A program made the position numbers and the translations under genes. The notes under the pieces are model-generated. The model was not told the origin of the DNA, searched no databases, and worked only from the letters and a program-made list of their open reading frames with translations. Below, piece by piece: positions 25,006 to 32,983 of a stretch of DNA of 64,000 nucleotides. The DNA lies in contig CBDCYT010000008.1 of the NCBI GenBank assembly GCA_965224325.1, positions 1-64,000 of the forward strand, read 5' to 3'. This stretch comes from CBDCMJ01 sp965224325 (lineage in GTDB: Bacteria > Chloroflexota > Dehalococcoidia > Lucifugimonadales > UBA3495). The stretch's first letter is position 1, and every line of letters starts with the position of its first letter.

Positions 25006-25299
25006 AGCGCTCAGTCCTAGGGCTTCTGACCAGGTCAATTTCCCCTGGCCCATCCAGACTTAGCAAGCCGTCTGCCGGGATATCGCCACTCTCGACGATT
25101 CTTACCTTCCAATCTCCATGGCGCACTCCGGCCCCACGCACGGAACGAGCCAAGCCTTGGAAAACATACGCAGTCTCGGAAATGGAAGGTATCTAACCCA
25201 CTCCAATCGCGAGGTCATATAAAGTCAACACGCACCATTGTTGAGTTACGAGCGAAAGCGGGAGTACACTGTAGCCGCACATGACATGTTGGGGGGACG
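25006..25299. other. Gap between IS110 fragment and NTase fragment
   Basis: A minus-strand frame starting at 25153 reads a short plausible stretch (MARSVRGAGVRHGDWKV) but then runs antisense through the IS110 transposase. I do not accept it as a gene. No other feature was seen. Confidence 0.35.
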
Positions 25300-25515
25300 A
25301 TGCCTATTCCAGAATCGCAATTGAGCGAGTGGTCTGATCACGGCCCCCAGGAAGCTTCCATTCGTACCCACGAGTCCATCAGAAAAGTGTTGTCTCAATA
25401 CAGTTGGCCCCCTGGGATGATATACGTGTCAATGGTGCCGAGAAATTATGCCACTGGGGCGCCTGAATCGCGTACCACTTGCCCGATGACCTGGGGCCGT
25501 AGGCAGGTGGAGTAG
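25300..25515 (+). pseudogene. Nucleotidyltransferase-like N-terminal fragment
   Basis: The ATG follows a GGGGGG-containing site. The first ~35 residues (MPIPESQLSEWSDHGPQEAS, then THESIRKVL) resemble the N-terminus of polymerase-beta-type nucleotidyltransferases found in defence loci (CD-NTase or related). In those proteins this opening precedes the GS...D.D catalytic strand. Here the resemblance is lost after about residue 45 and the frame stops at 25515, so the catalytic region is absent. The identification is by eye from a short stretch and is tentative. Confidence 0.4.
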
Positions 25516-25719
25516 CCACTGTTCTGAGAGCGAGCGGAGACAGGGTCAGTGTGAGCTGGGCGTCGTGGGGTTCTTCTGAAGCCTGCGAGGCGGCGTTCTC
25601 CCGGCTGCGCTTGAGGCAGTAGCTCTCGCCGTTCATCGGAGTTGGACGGCCTGAGATTCCCCGAAGCAACCCAGCCATATTCCATGCGGAATTGGGGGGA
25701 GTCCATATGCCAATCTTTG

Positions 25720-25743
25720 GGAATTATAGTGAATTTTAGCCGG
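25720..25743 (+). repeat. Left terminal inverted repeat of the IS1595 element
   Basis: Perfectly complementary to 28087-28110 over 24 bp, and directly adjacent to the 8-bp duplication CAATCTTT on its outer side. Confidence 0.92.
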
Positions 25744-25751
25744 GTGGCCCG

Positions 25752-25973
25752 TTACTGGGCCAGCATCTCCGTGCATCCCTCGCACCTCGCGTCCCGGTAC
25801 AGCGTCTCCGGGTAGTTGACTTCCCGCCCGCACGCGGCGCAGCGGTAGGCTTGGCCCTTGATGCTTCCGCGTGGTCGCCCGCCGTTCAGAACAACGCGGG
25901 CCAATTCCTCTGGCGTCGCGTCTACGCGCGGCGGGTACTTGCGGGCCGGGCGGCCCTTGGCTTCCTCTGGCAT
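25752..25973 (-). CDS. Small RGRP-like zinc-finger cargo protein of IS1595
   Basis: ATG 25973 has AAGGAGGT 7-8 nt upstream, so it is preferred to the GTG at 25982. The 73-residue product begins MPEEAKGRPARKYPPRVDAT, a basic AT-hook-like GRPA motif followed by TPEELARVVLN. It ends with two Cys pairs (CAACG and RCEGC), suggesting one zinc site. Mini-proteins with a GRP...YPPR...DAT opening recur in Chloroflexota by recollection. It could be a DNA-binding regulator or accessory of the transposase, which lies 88 bp upstream on the same strand. A distant relative may be the 54-aa protein at 42364-42528. Confidence 0.75.
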   Translation of the reverse strand: MPEEAKGRPARKYPPRVDATPEELARVVLNGGRPRGSIKGQAYRCAACGREVNYPETLYRDARCEGCTEMLAQ

Positions 25974-26060
25974 TTCGTACACCTCCTTCTAACTCGCCCT
26001 CCAGCCGTTAGCACGGTTCAGCGTGATAGAGGGTGCGGTTGGCGAAGTTGGGCGCGCCCC

Positions 26061-27005
26061 TTAGGCGGTTAGCCCCGCGTAGGTCATACGCTTCCCGTCC
26101 GCTCCCTGCGCCATGATGCGCATTTGCTCGGCGGTATCCATCGGGCGGCTGTTGTGGCGACCCTCGAACTCGGCAACATAGCGGCCCAGGTGCTTGACGC
26201 TCATCTGGTGGTAGACGCCCACGTAGCCGCGCTTCAACATGGCCCAATGGCTCTCTATCCCGTTGGTGTGCGCCATGCCGTGCACGTACTCCTTGGCCGA
26301 GTGCTTGACCGCTTCGTGGGGCCTGGGCAGCCCGTTGTAGGCGGCGGCTTCGTCGGTGTAGACCTGGGTCGTCGGCTGAGTGTTGAGCTTCACGAAGGCT
26401 TGGAGTGTCAGCGCGTCCGTGGACGACACGGCGGCAGTGGCAACCTGGCCGGTCTCCCGGTCCTTCATGCCCACTACGGCGGCCTTGCCCACGGCCCCGC
26501 GTCCCGCCTTGAGTTTCTTGTTGGAGTGCTTGTTCTTTTCCTTGCCGCCGATGTAGGTCTCGTCCACTTCCACCGGGCCGGCGAACTTGTCAGCCTCGAC
26601 GGTCCACATTTCCCGTATCCGGTGGGCCATGTACCATGCGGAGCTTTGGGCTATCCCCAAATCCCGGTGTAGCTTCATGCTGGAGACGCCCTTCAGATTC
26701 GTGGCGTAGAGGAAAAAGGCGATGGCCCACTTGGAAAGCGGGAGGTTAGAACTGTGGAGTAGGGTTCCGGTCTTGACCGAGAAGGACTTGCGGCATTCCT
26801 TCTCGCGGCAGCGGAAGGGCTGGGGCTTGCGGCTAGGGACTGTGGCGACGTTCAGGCTACCGCAGAACGGGCAGGCGACGGCGGAGGGCCAGCGTTGCTC
26901 CACGAACCACGTCTCCGCCTTCTCTTCGGTATCGAACTTCTGGACCGCATCCAGGAGGGTGATTCCCTTGCGGTAGGACTTGCCGGGGCCGCTTTGAGTT
27001 GACAT
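26061..27005 (-). CDS. IS1595-family (ISXO2-like) transposase
   Basis: ATG 27005 (MSTQSGPGKSY) is chosen because GGAG lies upstream; a GTG at 27017 is less likely. The 314-residue protein has an N-terminal zinc ribbon (ACPFCGSLNV, then CREKEC), the TGTLLHSSNLPLSKW region and a DDE/DDN core. That core contains VEVDETYIGGKEK (first Asp), VYTDEAAAY (second Asp) and TNGIESHWAMLKRGY (third catalytic position, Asn/Glu). It would cut and rejoin the 24-bp inverted repeats at 25720 and 28110. Length and motifs are complete, so the element may be active. Confidence 0.93.
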   Translation of the reverse strand: MSTQSGPGKSYRKGITLLDAVQKFDTEEKAETWFVEQRWPSAVACPFCGSLNVATVPSRKPQPFRCREKECRKSFSVKTGTLLHSSNLPLSKWAIAFFLYATNLKGVSSMKLHRDLGIAQSSAWYMAHRIREMWTVEADKFAGPVEVDETYIGGKEKNKHSNKKLKAGRGAVGKAAVVGMKDRETGQVATAAVSSTDALTLQAFVKLNTQPTTQVYTDEAAAYNGLPRPHEAVKHSAKEYVHGMAHTNGIESHWAMLKRGYVGVYHQMSVKHLGRYVAEFEGRHNSRPMDTAEQMRIMAQGADGKRMTYAGLTA

Positions 27006-27103
27006 TGCCCGCTCCAATCACACTTGCCTTATGTGACTATTTTAGCCGAATAGAGCGGGATTGTCAAGGGTTTTAGCCGGATTATTCCTGGACAGACCTC
27101 CCG

Positions 27104-27298
27104 TTAGGTGTTGACCCCGGGGTTGGCCCCGGGTACTGCCTTGATAAGCCCGTCCAACTTGGTTTCTATGCGGTCAACCTTGGTCTCCAGGCGGTCCAGA
27201 CGTTCCTCTACCCCGTCCAGCCGCTCAACAATCGGCTTCAAGGCTATGACCAGTTCCTCCCGGAGCTCCTCCCGCGTTATGTAGCTAATGGTCGCCAT
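27104..27298 (-). CDS. Small coiled-coil cargo protein (64 aa)
   Basis: ATG 27298 follows GAGGAGGACAT, a good ribosome binding site. The longer frame to 27406 has none. The product (MATISYITREELREELV) is almost entirely a heptad-repeat helix with LDGVEERLDRLETKVDRIE, predicting an oligomeric coiled coil. It is divergently placed from the tiny membrane-protein genes and upstream of the transposase on the same strand. No enzymatic motif is visible. It may be the remains of a longer protein with a C-terminal domain, as in the relative at 21205-21558. Confidence 0.65.
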   Translation of the reverse strand: MATISYITREELREELVIALKPIVERLDGVEERLDRLETKVDRIETKLDGLIKAVPGANPGVNT

Positions 27299-27514
27299 TC
27301 TGATGTCCTCCTCCGCTGCAGACAGGCAACTATTGTTATGACAGTATGGTAGGTCACACGGTATAACCCGCCAACCGTGCCTGTCAACCGCCCTCACCGT
27401 TCGCAATTGCGAATAGTTGAGGCATCGAGTACAATCCCCGGCGGGCAGTTGCTCTTGGGAACGGCGGCTGTGATAAGCACCGAATCCTTGCCGCGCCGCG
27501 AGGGGGCCTCCTCA

Positions 27515-27649
27515 TATGCGAGACACCATACTGATGGTTTTCGGCACCGGGGTCGGGCTAGCGGTCGCTTGGGCGCTCATCGGCGGGACACTGCTTGGTG
27601 TGTTCTTCCTGAATATACTTAATATGGGACTTATCCCACTCTGCATATG
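27515..27649 (+). CDS. Tiny membrane protein (44 aa), IS1595 cargo
   Basis: ATG at 27515 encodes MRDTILMVFGTGVGLAVAW and continues hydrophobically through GGTLLGVFFLNIL to a stop at 27647-27649. It predicts one long or two short transmembrane helices. Upstream sequence contains GAGGGGGCC rather than a clear consensus site. It is followed 48 bp later by another tiny membrane ORF on the same strand. Function unknown. Confidence 0.45.
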
Positions 27650-27696
27650 ATATACATTGGGCACTGGGTCTGCCAACTCGGATTTGGTCGATCGCA

Positions 27697-27804
27697 ATGT
27701 GGGGCGGCTGGGGCATCGCCTGCCTTTTCTTCGTGGTTTTCACCGTAGTCACGCCCTTGGGAGCTGCGGTTGCGCTGGCGAGGACGCTGGTGAGCAAGGA
27801 GTGA
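27697..27804 (+). CDS. Tiny membrane protein (35 aa), IS1595 cargo
   Basis: The frame MWGGWGIACLFFVVFTVVTP with a basic tail (ALARTLVSKE) predicts a single transmembrane helix. It ends 27 bp before the next gene, so the three plus-strand cargo ORFs look like an operon. No strong Shine-Dalgarno precedes ATG 27697, which is the main doubt. Confidence 0.4.
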   Translation: MWGGWGIACLFFVVFTVVTPLGAAVALARTLVSKE

Positions 27805-27831
27805 TAGCTTTGACAATAGGAGACGGACGAC

Positions 27832-28047
27832 ATGGCTACTGAGGATGGGTTCACTAGAGAGGCTACAATCGCGTTCTTCGACGTGGTTGGCAGGGCGGCC
27901 AGGCAGATACCGGACGAACACCGCGACAGGATCATTGACCTAATCGAGGAAACCCTGCGCGATGCCTACGAGTCTGCCCCGGACATCCGGGAAGATGTAA
28001 TAAGGCTTCACGTTAGATTTGTATCTGCGCTCCTTGGCCCTACGTAG
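27832..28047 (+). CDS. Small helical cargo protein (71 aa)
   Basis: ATG 27832 follows AGGAGACGG at good spacing. The product (MATEDGFTREATIAFFDVVG) is an amphipathic helical protein rich in Asp, Glu and Arg (RDRIIDLIEETLRDAYES), with no Cys or membrane segment. It is the last gene before the right inverted repeat. No family recognised. Together with its neighbours it may be an accessory or maintenance module of the element. Confidence 0.6.
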   Translation: MATEDGFTREATIAFFDVVGRAARQIPDEHRDRIIDLIEETLRDAYESAPDIREDVIRLHVRFVSALLGPT

Positions 28048-28086
28048 GCCGCCCCTCCCCCCGGCGGCGAGTGCTGGCCCGCCCGT

Positions 28087-28110
28087 CGGCTAAAATTCAC
28101 TATAATTCCC
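28087..28110 (-). repeat. Right terminal inverted repeat of the IS1595 element
   Basis: Complement of 25720-25743, followed outside by the second copy of CAATCTTT at 28111-28118. Confidence 0.92.
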
Positions 28111-28219
28111 CAATCTTTACGCCCATTATCAGAACCCCACACTCCTCAATAGTCAGACGGTTGCCGGCCCTGGCCCTTACGAAAGCGACCCCTCGTTTTC
28201 CCAACCAAGAGAGTGTCCA

Positions 28220-29530
28220 ATGAAAGTCCTGCAGGTAATCCACGGCTACCCTATGCGGTACAACGCCGGCTCCGAAGTGTATACCCAGGGCCTGGCCCAG
28301 GCGCTTGCCGAACGCAACGAGGTGCATGTGTTCACCAGGCAGGAGAACGCCTTCCTCCCGGAATACGCCGTTCATCAGGAGACCGATCCGGCAGATACTC
28401 GAGTCACTCTTCACGTTGTCAACATGGCTCGGGCGCGTGACGGTTTCCGCCACCCGGCGGTGGATGATGCCTTCGCGGCGGTCCTGGACCAAGTCCAGCC
28501 CGACATCGTGCACGTCGGGCATCTGAATCATCTCTCGACCTCTCTCGTGTTCACAGCCCGCGACCGCCGCATCCCGGTGGTCTTCACCCTTCACGACTAT
28601 TGGCTAATGTGCCCGAGGGGACAGTTCATCCAGATGTACCCCAAAAACCCTTCGGATACCTGGGCCGTCTGCGACGGTCAGGACGACAGGAAATGCTCCG
28701 TGCGTTGTTACTCGCGTTACTTCTCGGGAAAGGCAGATGAGTACGAACTGGATGCGGCTCACTGGACCGGATGGGTCGGACGGCGCATGGCCCACGTCAG
28801 AGAGGTGTGCGATTCTGTGGACGTGTTCATCGCTCCCGCCATGTACCTGTTGCGTCGTTTCCGGGATGATTTCGGAATCCCAGGAGAGAAACTCGTCTAC
28901 CTGGACTACGGGTTCCATCTAGACCGACTGGGTGGCAGGAAGCGACTCGGGGGAGACCCGTTTACTTTCGGGTATATCGGGACCCACATACCGGCAAAGG
29001 GAGTGGACCTCCTGATCAAGGCGTTCGGCAGCATGCCTGGTGAATCTCGCCTTCGCATCTGGGGACGCAACCGGGGTGTGGAGACCGACGGCCTCATGGC
29101 ATTAGCCCGAGACCTGCCGGGAACCGCCGCCGGCCGCGTCGGATGGATGGGCGAATACCGAAATACGGAAATCGTCCCCGCCGTATTCGACCGTTGCGAC
29201 GCTATTGTCGTCCCGTCGATTTGGGCGGAAAATTCCCCCCTGGTCATACACGAGGCTTTACAGGCAGGCGTCCCGGTAATCACCGCCGACTATGGAGGGA
29301 TGGCCGAATACGTCCATCATGAGGAGAACGGTTTGCTCTTCAACCACCGGGATATCGAATCCCTGGCCCAACAGATGCAAAGACTCTGCGAGGACCCCCA
29401 ACTGGCCGAACGATTGGGCGGCAGAGGGTACCTACAATCGGCGGACGGCAACATTACGGACATGCTTGAACATTGCCGCGCGGTAGAGCGCATATACGCC
29501 AATCTGGTCCACGGAGGCCCCGACAAATGA
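28220..29530 (+). CDS. Glycosyltransferase family 4 (GT-B fold)
   Basis: The 436-residue protein starts MKVLQVIHGYPMRYNAGSEV, with the GT4 acceptor-side loop GSE. It has DIVHVGHLNHLS, VVFTLHDYWLMCPRG and a middle insertion with several Cys (KCSVRCYS). The GT-B donor half follows: FGYIGTHIPAKGVDLLIKA, WMGEYRNTEI, and the EX7E sugar-nucleotide motif ENSPLVIHE. It should transfer a sugar from a nucleotide donor to an unknown acceptor in the cytoplasm. The stop overlaps the next gene (ATGA), so it heads a four-gene operon starting about 100 bp after the IS1595 insertion. It looks intact. Confidence 0.88.
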   Translation: MKVLQVIHGYPMRYNAGSEVYTQGLAQALAERNEVHVFTRQENAFLPEYAVHQETDPADTRVTLHVVNMARARDGFRHPAVDDAFAAVLDQVQPDIVHVGHLNHLSTSLVFTARDRRIPVVFTLHDYWLMCPRGQFIQMYPKNPSDTWAVCDGQDDRKCSVRCYSRYFSGKADEYELDAAHWTGWVGRRMAHVREVCDSVDVFIAPAMYLLRRFRDDFGIPGEKLVYLDYGFHLDRLGGRKRLGGDPFTFGYIGTHIPAKGVDLLIKAFGSMPGESRLRIWGRNRGVETDGLMALARDLPGTAAGRVGWMGEYRNTEIVPAVFDRCDAIVVPSIWAENSPLVIHEALQAGVPVITADYGGMAEYVHHEENGLLFNHRDIESLAQQMQRLCEDPQLAERLGGRGYLQSADGNITDMLEHCRAVERIYANLVHGGPDK

Positions 29531-30615
29531 CCGTACACTCCTATCACTCGGCGGGTTTACGACCCGCAACCGGCCAGAGCGACAGCGTGAAGCCTGGACC
29601 ATGGCGAATCACCTTTGACACCAACCCGGATGACGGCAACCTCCACTGCATCATGTGCGAGGACCATTCGCCCCATAGCACAACGCAGACCGACCGGAGG
29701 AGCGCCGGCCTCCCCAAGCGCCGCATGGACATCGGTCTGGTCCGTCAGGTCCTGGCAGATTCCAGAGGCACGCCACTGCGGGAGATAATACCGTCGACCA
29801 TGGGAGAGCCGCTGTTGTACCGTCATTTCGACGAGATCATCGACCTCTGCGCCGAGTACGGAGTCAGGCTAAACCTGACCACCAACGGGACCTTTCCAAG
29901 GAGGGGAGCGAAGTCCTGGGCGGAGCGCATCGCGCCGGTGGCCTCTGACGTGAAGGTGTCCTGGAACGGCTCGACCAAGGCGACTCAAGAGAGTGTAATG
30001 CTGGGCTCCAACTGGGAGAGCGTACTGGAAAACGTCAAAACGTTCATCGCCGTGAGAGACGAGCATGCTTTCCAGGGCGGCAACCGGTGCCGCGTGACAT
30101 TCCAGTTGACCTTCATGGAAACCAACTTCCTCGAACTCCCCGACGTGGTAAAGCTCGCCGCCAAAATGGGGGTCGACCGGGTGAAGGGCCATCATCTCTG
30201 GGTGCATTTCGCCAAGTTGGGCCAGCAGTCAATGCGCCGGAGCCCGGCGGCCATCCAGCGGTGGAACGATACCGTGGACGCCGCATACCACGCCGCGGAA
30301 CGGGACCGGTTGCCCAACGGCGGCAGGGTCTTACTGGAAAATATCTTCAAGCTAGATGCGACCGGCCAGGGCGAGATTGCCCAGGGAACCAGGTGCCCCT
30401 TCCTTGGAGAAGAGGCCTGGGTTGCCTCCGACGGCAGGTTCAACCCGTGCTGCGCCCCCGACGCCCTGCGCCGGACCCTCGGCTACTTCGGAAACGTGAA
30501 CGAAATCAGTCTCTACGACATCTGGGAAAGCGCTCCCTACGAGGGCTTGCGGGCCAACTACATGCAAAATGCGCTTTGCCAGGGTTGCAACATGCGCAGG
30601 CCGGATGCTTCATGA
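29527..30615 (+). CDS. Radical-SAM/SPASM-like protein lacking the first cluster Cys
   Basis: ATG 29527 overlaps the glycosyltransferase stop. The 362-residue protein has the opening of tungsten/SPASM radical-SAM enzymes (ITFDTNPDDGNLHCIMCEDHS). The usual CX3CX2C reads GNLHCIMC here: the first Cys is Gly (GGC), leaving two ligands for the [4Fe-4S] cluster. Later segments are normal: STMGEPLLY (GGEP-like SAM region), LNLTTNGT, and a C-terminal SPASM-like set RCPFLGEE, NPCCAPDA and LCQGCNMRR. A single T-to-G change would convert Cys to Gly. It could be inactive, an adapter, or a sequencing error. Context suggests modification of a sugar or peptide made by the cluster. Confidence 0.75.
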   Translation: MTVHSYHSAGLRPATGQSDSVKPGPWRITFDTNPDDGNLHCIMCEDHSPHSTTQTDRRSAGLPKRRMDIGLVRQVLADSRGTPLREIIPSTMGEPLLYRHFDEIIDLCAEYGVRLNLTTNGTFPRRGAKSWAERIAPVASDVKVSWNGSTKATQESVMLGSNWESVLENVKTFIAVRDEHAFQGGNRCRVTFQLTFMETNFLELPDVVKLAAKMGVDRVKGHHLWVHFAKLGQQSMRRSPAAIQRWNDTVDAAYHAAERDRLPNGGRVLLENIFKLDATGQGEIAQGTRCPFLGEEAWVASDGRFNPCCAPDALRRTLGYFGNVNEISLYDIWESAPYEGLRANYMQNALCQGCNMRRPDAS

Positions 30616-32303
30616 ACGACGATTGGTTGGAATACAAGATATCCTTAGATGGGTCCCACCATGTATACCAAGAACAGCCCGCCTATTTTCCAAGATTCCT
30701 GGAAGTCCTGAAGTTCCACGCGCCCGGACTCGCCCCGGTGCGCGACGCCTTCGGCGCCTATCACGTCACCCCAGACGGACATCCGGCCTACGAGTCCCGT
30801 TATCTTCGGACCTTTGGATTTTACGAAGGTCGGGCTGCGGTCCATTCCCAAGATGGTTGGTTCCACATCCTCCCGGACGGTGAGCGCCTGTACCCGGAGA
30901 CTCACGCCTGGTGCGGCAATTTTCAGGAGGGCCGCTGCCCCGCCCGCCAAGCGGACGGCTGCTACTTCCACCTATCCGCCGACGGCTCACCGGCATATGA
31001 ACAACGCTACCGGTACGCCGGAGATTTCAAGGACGGCTTCGCTGTCGTGCAGCGCGACGACGGCAATCACTCCCACATCGACTCCAGCGGAAACCTGGTG
31101 CACGGGGCCTGGTTTCTCGACCTGGATGTGTTTCATAAAAATCACGCACGGGCCCGCGACCCGGGTGGTTGGCATCATGTGGGCATCGGCGGGCAGCCGC
31201 TGTATGAGGCCAGGTTCAAGAACGTGGAACCGTTCTACAACGGGCAGTCACGGGTTGAGGGATTCGATGGGTCCCTGTTGGTGATCGACGAGTCAGGGGA
31301 GACCCTGGTCCAACTCAGGAGCCCTCTCAGGTCGCAGCTGGAAGAACTCTCCGCCGACATGGTCGGTCTGTGGAAGACCCAGGCGATACGGGCGGCCGTG
31401 GAACTGGGGGTGTTCGAGTCGTTGCGGGCGACGCCGGAAGACATAGAGAAAAGTCTCGGACTGGGGAGAGCGGTTGGGCCGAGATTGATGCGCGTGCTCA
31501 CCGAATTGGGACTCACCCGACGGGTTCCGGACGGGACCTACCATCCAACAGAAAGGGGGTCCCTCCTCCAGAGGTCGCATCCTCTCTCCATGGCGGACGC
31601 GGCGTTGTTCTGGGGCGGTGAGACCTATGCCGCCTGGTCCGACGCCGCCCCGTCCCTACGGACGGGCCAATCCAGCTTCAAAAGCCTCTACGGGAAGGAC
31701 TTCTTCGACTGGCTGCAGGACAAGCCGGACCAGCTGGAAGCCTGCCATCGGGCTTTTGGGGCCTACGCAAAGCATGACTACCAATCCCTGGCGGGGTCAG
31801 TGGACTTCGGGGTCCACGACCACATCCTTGACGCCGGGGGTGGAACGGGGGAGTTGACCTTCACCCTGCTCCGCGCCCACCCCGAGCTCAGGGGAACAGT
31901 CATGGACCGGCCGGAGGTGGTGGGTACAGTCAGGGCTCCGGCGGATGTCTCGGCCCGTTGCAGTTTCGTATCCGGGGACTTCTTCCAGGAGTGGGCGGTT
32001 GGTTCGGATGCCGTGATTCTGGCGAGGGTGCTCCATGACTGGCCGGATGAACACGCCGTCAGAATACTCCGCCGCGCCCGTGATGCCATGCCAGAACACG
32101 GGGACCTTTACGTGGTGGAAATGGTGTTGGACTACTCATCGGGGGCGGGCGGCCTGTTGGACTTGAACATGCTGGTGATGACCGGGGGCGCGGAACGCAC
32201 GGAAGCACAGTTCAGGGAATTGCTGGCCAAAGCTAATTTTGAAACGCGTGACGTCGTGCCAACCGGTTCCGTCAGTTCGGTAATCCGGGCCAGAGCAATT
32301 TGA
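30612..32303 (+). CDS. WG-repeat / O-methyltransferase fusion protein
   Basis: ATG 30612 overlaps the previous stop (ATGA). Residues 1-230 form tandem WG-like repeats (AYHVTPDGHPAYESRYLRT, DGWFHILPDGERLY, GCYFHLSADGSPAYEQRY, GWHHVGIGGQPLYEARF). Residues 235-563 form an O-methyltransferase of the plant/actinobacterial type: an N-terminal dimerisation winged helix (ADMVGLWKTQAIRAAVELG), SAM loop ILDAGGGTGELT, GDFFQEW and RVLHDWPDE. It should methylate a hydroxyl using SAM, with the WG repeats perhaps binding substrate. The longer frame starting at 30087 is an artefact that overlaps the radical-SAM gene. Confidence 0.8.
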   Translation: MNDDWLEYKISLDGSHHVYQEQPAYFPRFLEVLKFHAPGLAPVRDAFGAYHVTPDGHPAYESRYLRTFGFYEGRAAVHSQDGWFHILPDGERLYPETHAWCGNFQEGRCPARQADGCYFHLSADGSPAYEQRYRYAGDFKDGFAVVQRDDGNHSHIDSSGNLVHGAWFLDLDVFHKNHARARDPGGWHHVGIGGQPLYEARFKNVEPFYNGQSRVEGFDGSLLVIDESGETLVQLRSPLRSQLEELSADMVGLWKTQAIRAAVELGVFESLRATPEDIEKSLGLGRAVGPRLMRVLTELGLTRRVPDGTYHPTERGSLLQRSHPLSMADAALFWGGETYAAWSDAAPSLRTGQSSFKSLYGKDFFDWLQDKPDQLEACHRAFGAYAKHDYQSLAGSVDFGVHDHILDAGGGTGELTFTLLRAHPELRGTVMDRPEVVGTVRAPADVSARCSFVSGDFFQEWAVGSDAVILARVLHDWPDEHAVRILRRARDAMPEHGDLYVVEMVLDYSSGAGGLLDLNMLVMTGGAERTEAQFRELLAKANFETRDVVPTGSVSSVIRARAI

Positions 32304-32983
32304 ACGTCCCTGGTCGAGTGGCCTCCATCTTGGAACGACTGAAAATAGCCCCGGACCGGGCCGATATTTCCTTGATTATCAGGCACGCCGAGCGAGAGGT
32401 GTTCCCAGTCGGCGCCTTGGGTACGGAAGTGCCCTTGACGGCCCGCGGAGTCGGTTCCGCGGAGATGCTTGGGGAGATGCTCCCAGCAAGCCGGACAGTA
32501 ACCGCAGTATCCAGCCCCGTGCCGCGCTGTGTTCAGACCGCCGAGGCGATTCTGCGGGGCGTTGGCCGGGATGGCAACCCAGTCCTGGACCACCGGCTTG
32601 GGGACCCCGGCCCTTTCGTCGTTGACCCGGAGGCCTGTGGCCGGCTTTTCCTGGAGCTTCCTATCTCCGAAGTGGTGCGGCGGCAACTCTCCGACGCCCA
32701 GCCTCCTATGGGCATGCGCATCACTTCGGAAGGGGTCGATATACTCCTGGGCCTGGCGGCCGACCATCTCGGCTGGCAGGGACGGCTTAATATCTATGTC
32801 ACCCATGACGCTATTCTGACCGTCCTGGTCGCCCACCTGTTCCGACTGCCTTTGCAGGAAGCCGGCTGGCCCGGCTTTTTGGACGGGCTTCTTCTATGGC
32901 GGTCCGCTGAGCGGCTCCATTTCATTTGGAGGGGACTCCACCAAGCTTCTCACCCAATCGGCCGTCAGCGAGATGGCCTCTAA
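32300..32983 (+). CDS. Histidine phosphatase superfamily protein
   Basis: The 227-residue frame has the RHG-type catalytic motif LIIRHAER, the second phosphate pocket SSPVPRCVQTAEAI (Arg) and YVTHDAIL (second catalytic His), the normal order for phosphoglycerate-mutase-like phosphatases. TTG 32300 overlaps the previous stop, implying coupling. It probably removes a phosphate from a sugar or other small intermediate of the cluster. The 3' end overlaps the convergent epimerase gene by about 90 bp, which is unusual but both frames keep their motifs. Confidence 0.8.
   Translation: MNVPGRVASILERLKIAPDRADISLIIRHAEREVFPVGALGTEVPLTARGVGSAEMLGEMLPASRTVTAVSSPVPRCVQTAEAILRGVGRDGNPVLDHRLGDPGPFVVDPEACGRLFLELPISEVVRRQLSDAQPPMGMRITSEGVDILLGLAADHLGWQGRLNIYVTHDAILTVLVAHLFRLPLQEAGWPGFLDGLLLWRSAERLHFIWRGLHQASHPIGRQRDGL

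Larger units (their letters stand above)
25712..28118. mobile_element. Complete IS1595-family element with cargo genes, IRs and 8-bp TSD
   Basis: A 24-bp perfect inverted repeat beginning GGGAATTATAGTGAATTTTA lies at 25720-25743, with its complement at 28087-28110. Both are flanked outside by CAATCTTT (25712-25719 and 28111-28118), an 8-bp duplication as expected for IS1595. The 2,391-bp element carries the transposase (26061-27005, minus), a CxxC mini-protein, a coiled-coil protein, two tiny membrane proteins and a small helical protein. An intact duplication argues for a recent, complete insertion. Passenger genes are known in some IS1595 groups. Confidence 0.92.

Noticed and set aside
24665..25153. 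162-aa minus-strand frame starting MARSVRG
   Set aside because: Most of it is antisense to the IS110 transposase; only about 45 residues look independent and match nothing I know.
30087..30611. Upstream part of the 738-aa frame
   Set aside because: It overlaps the radical-SAM gene in another frame; the true start is ATG 30612 in an ATGA overlap.
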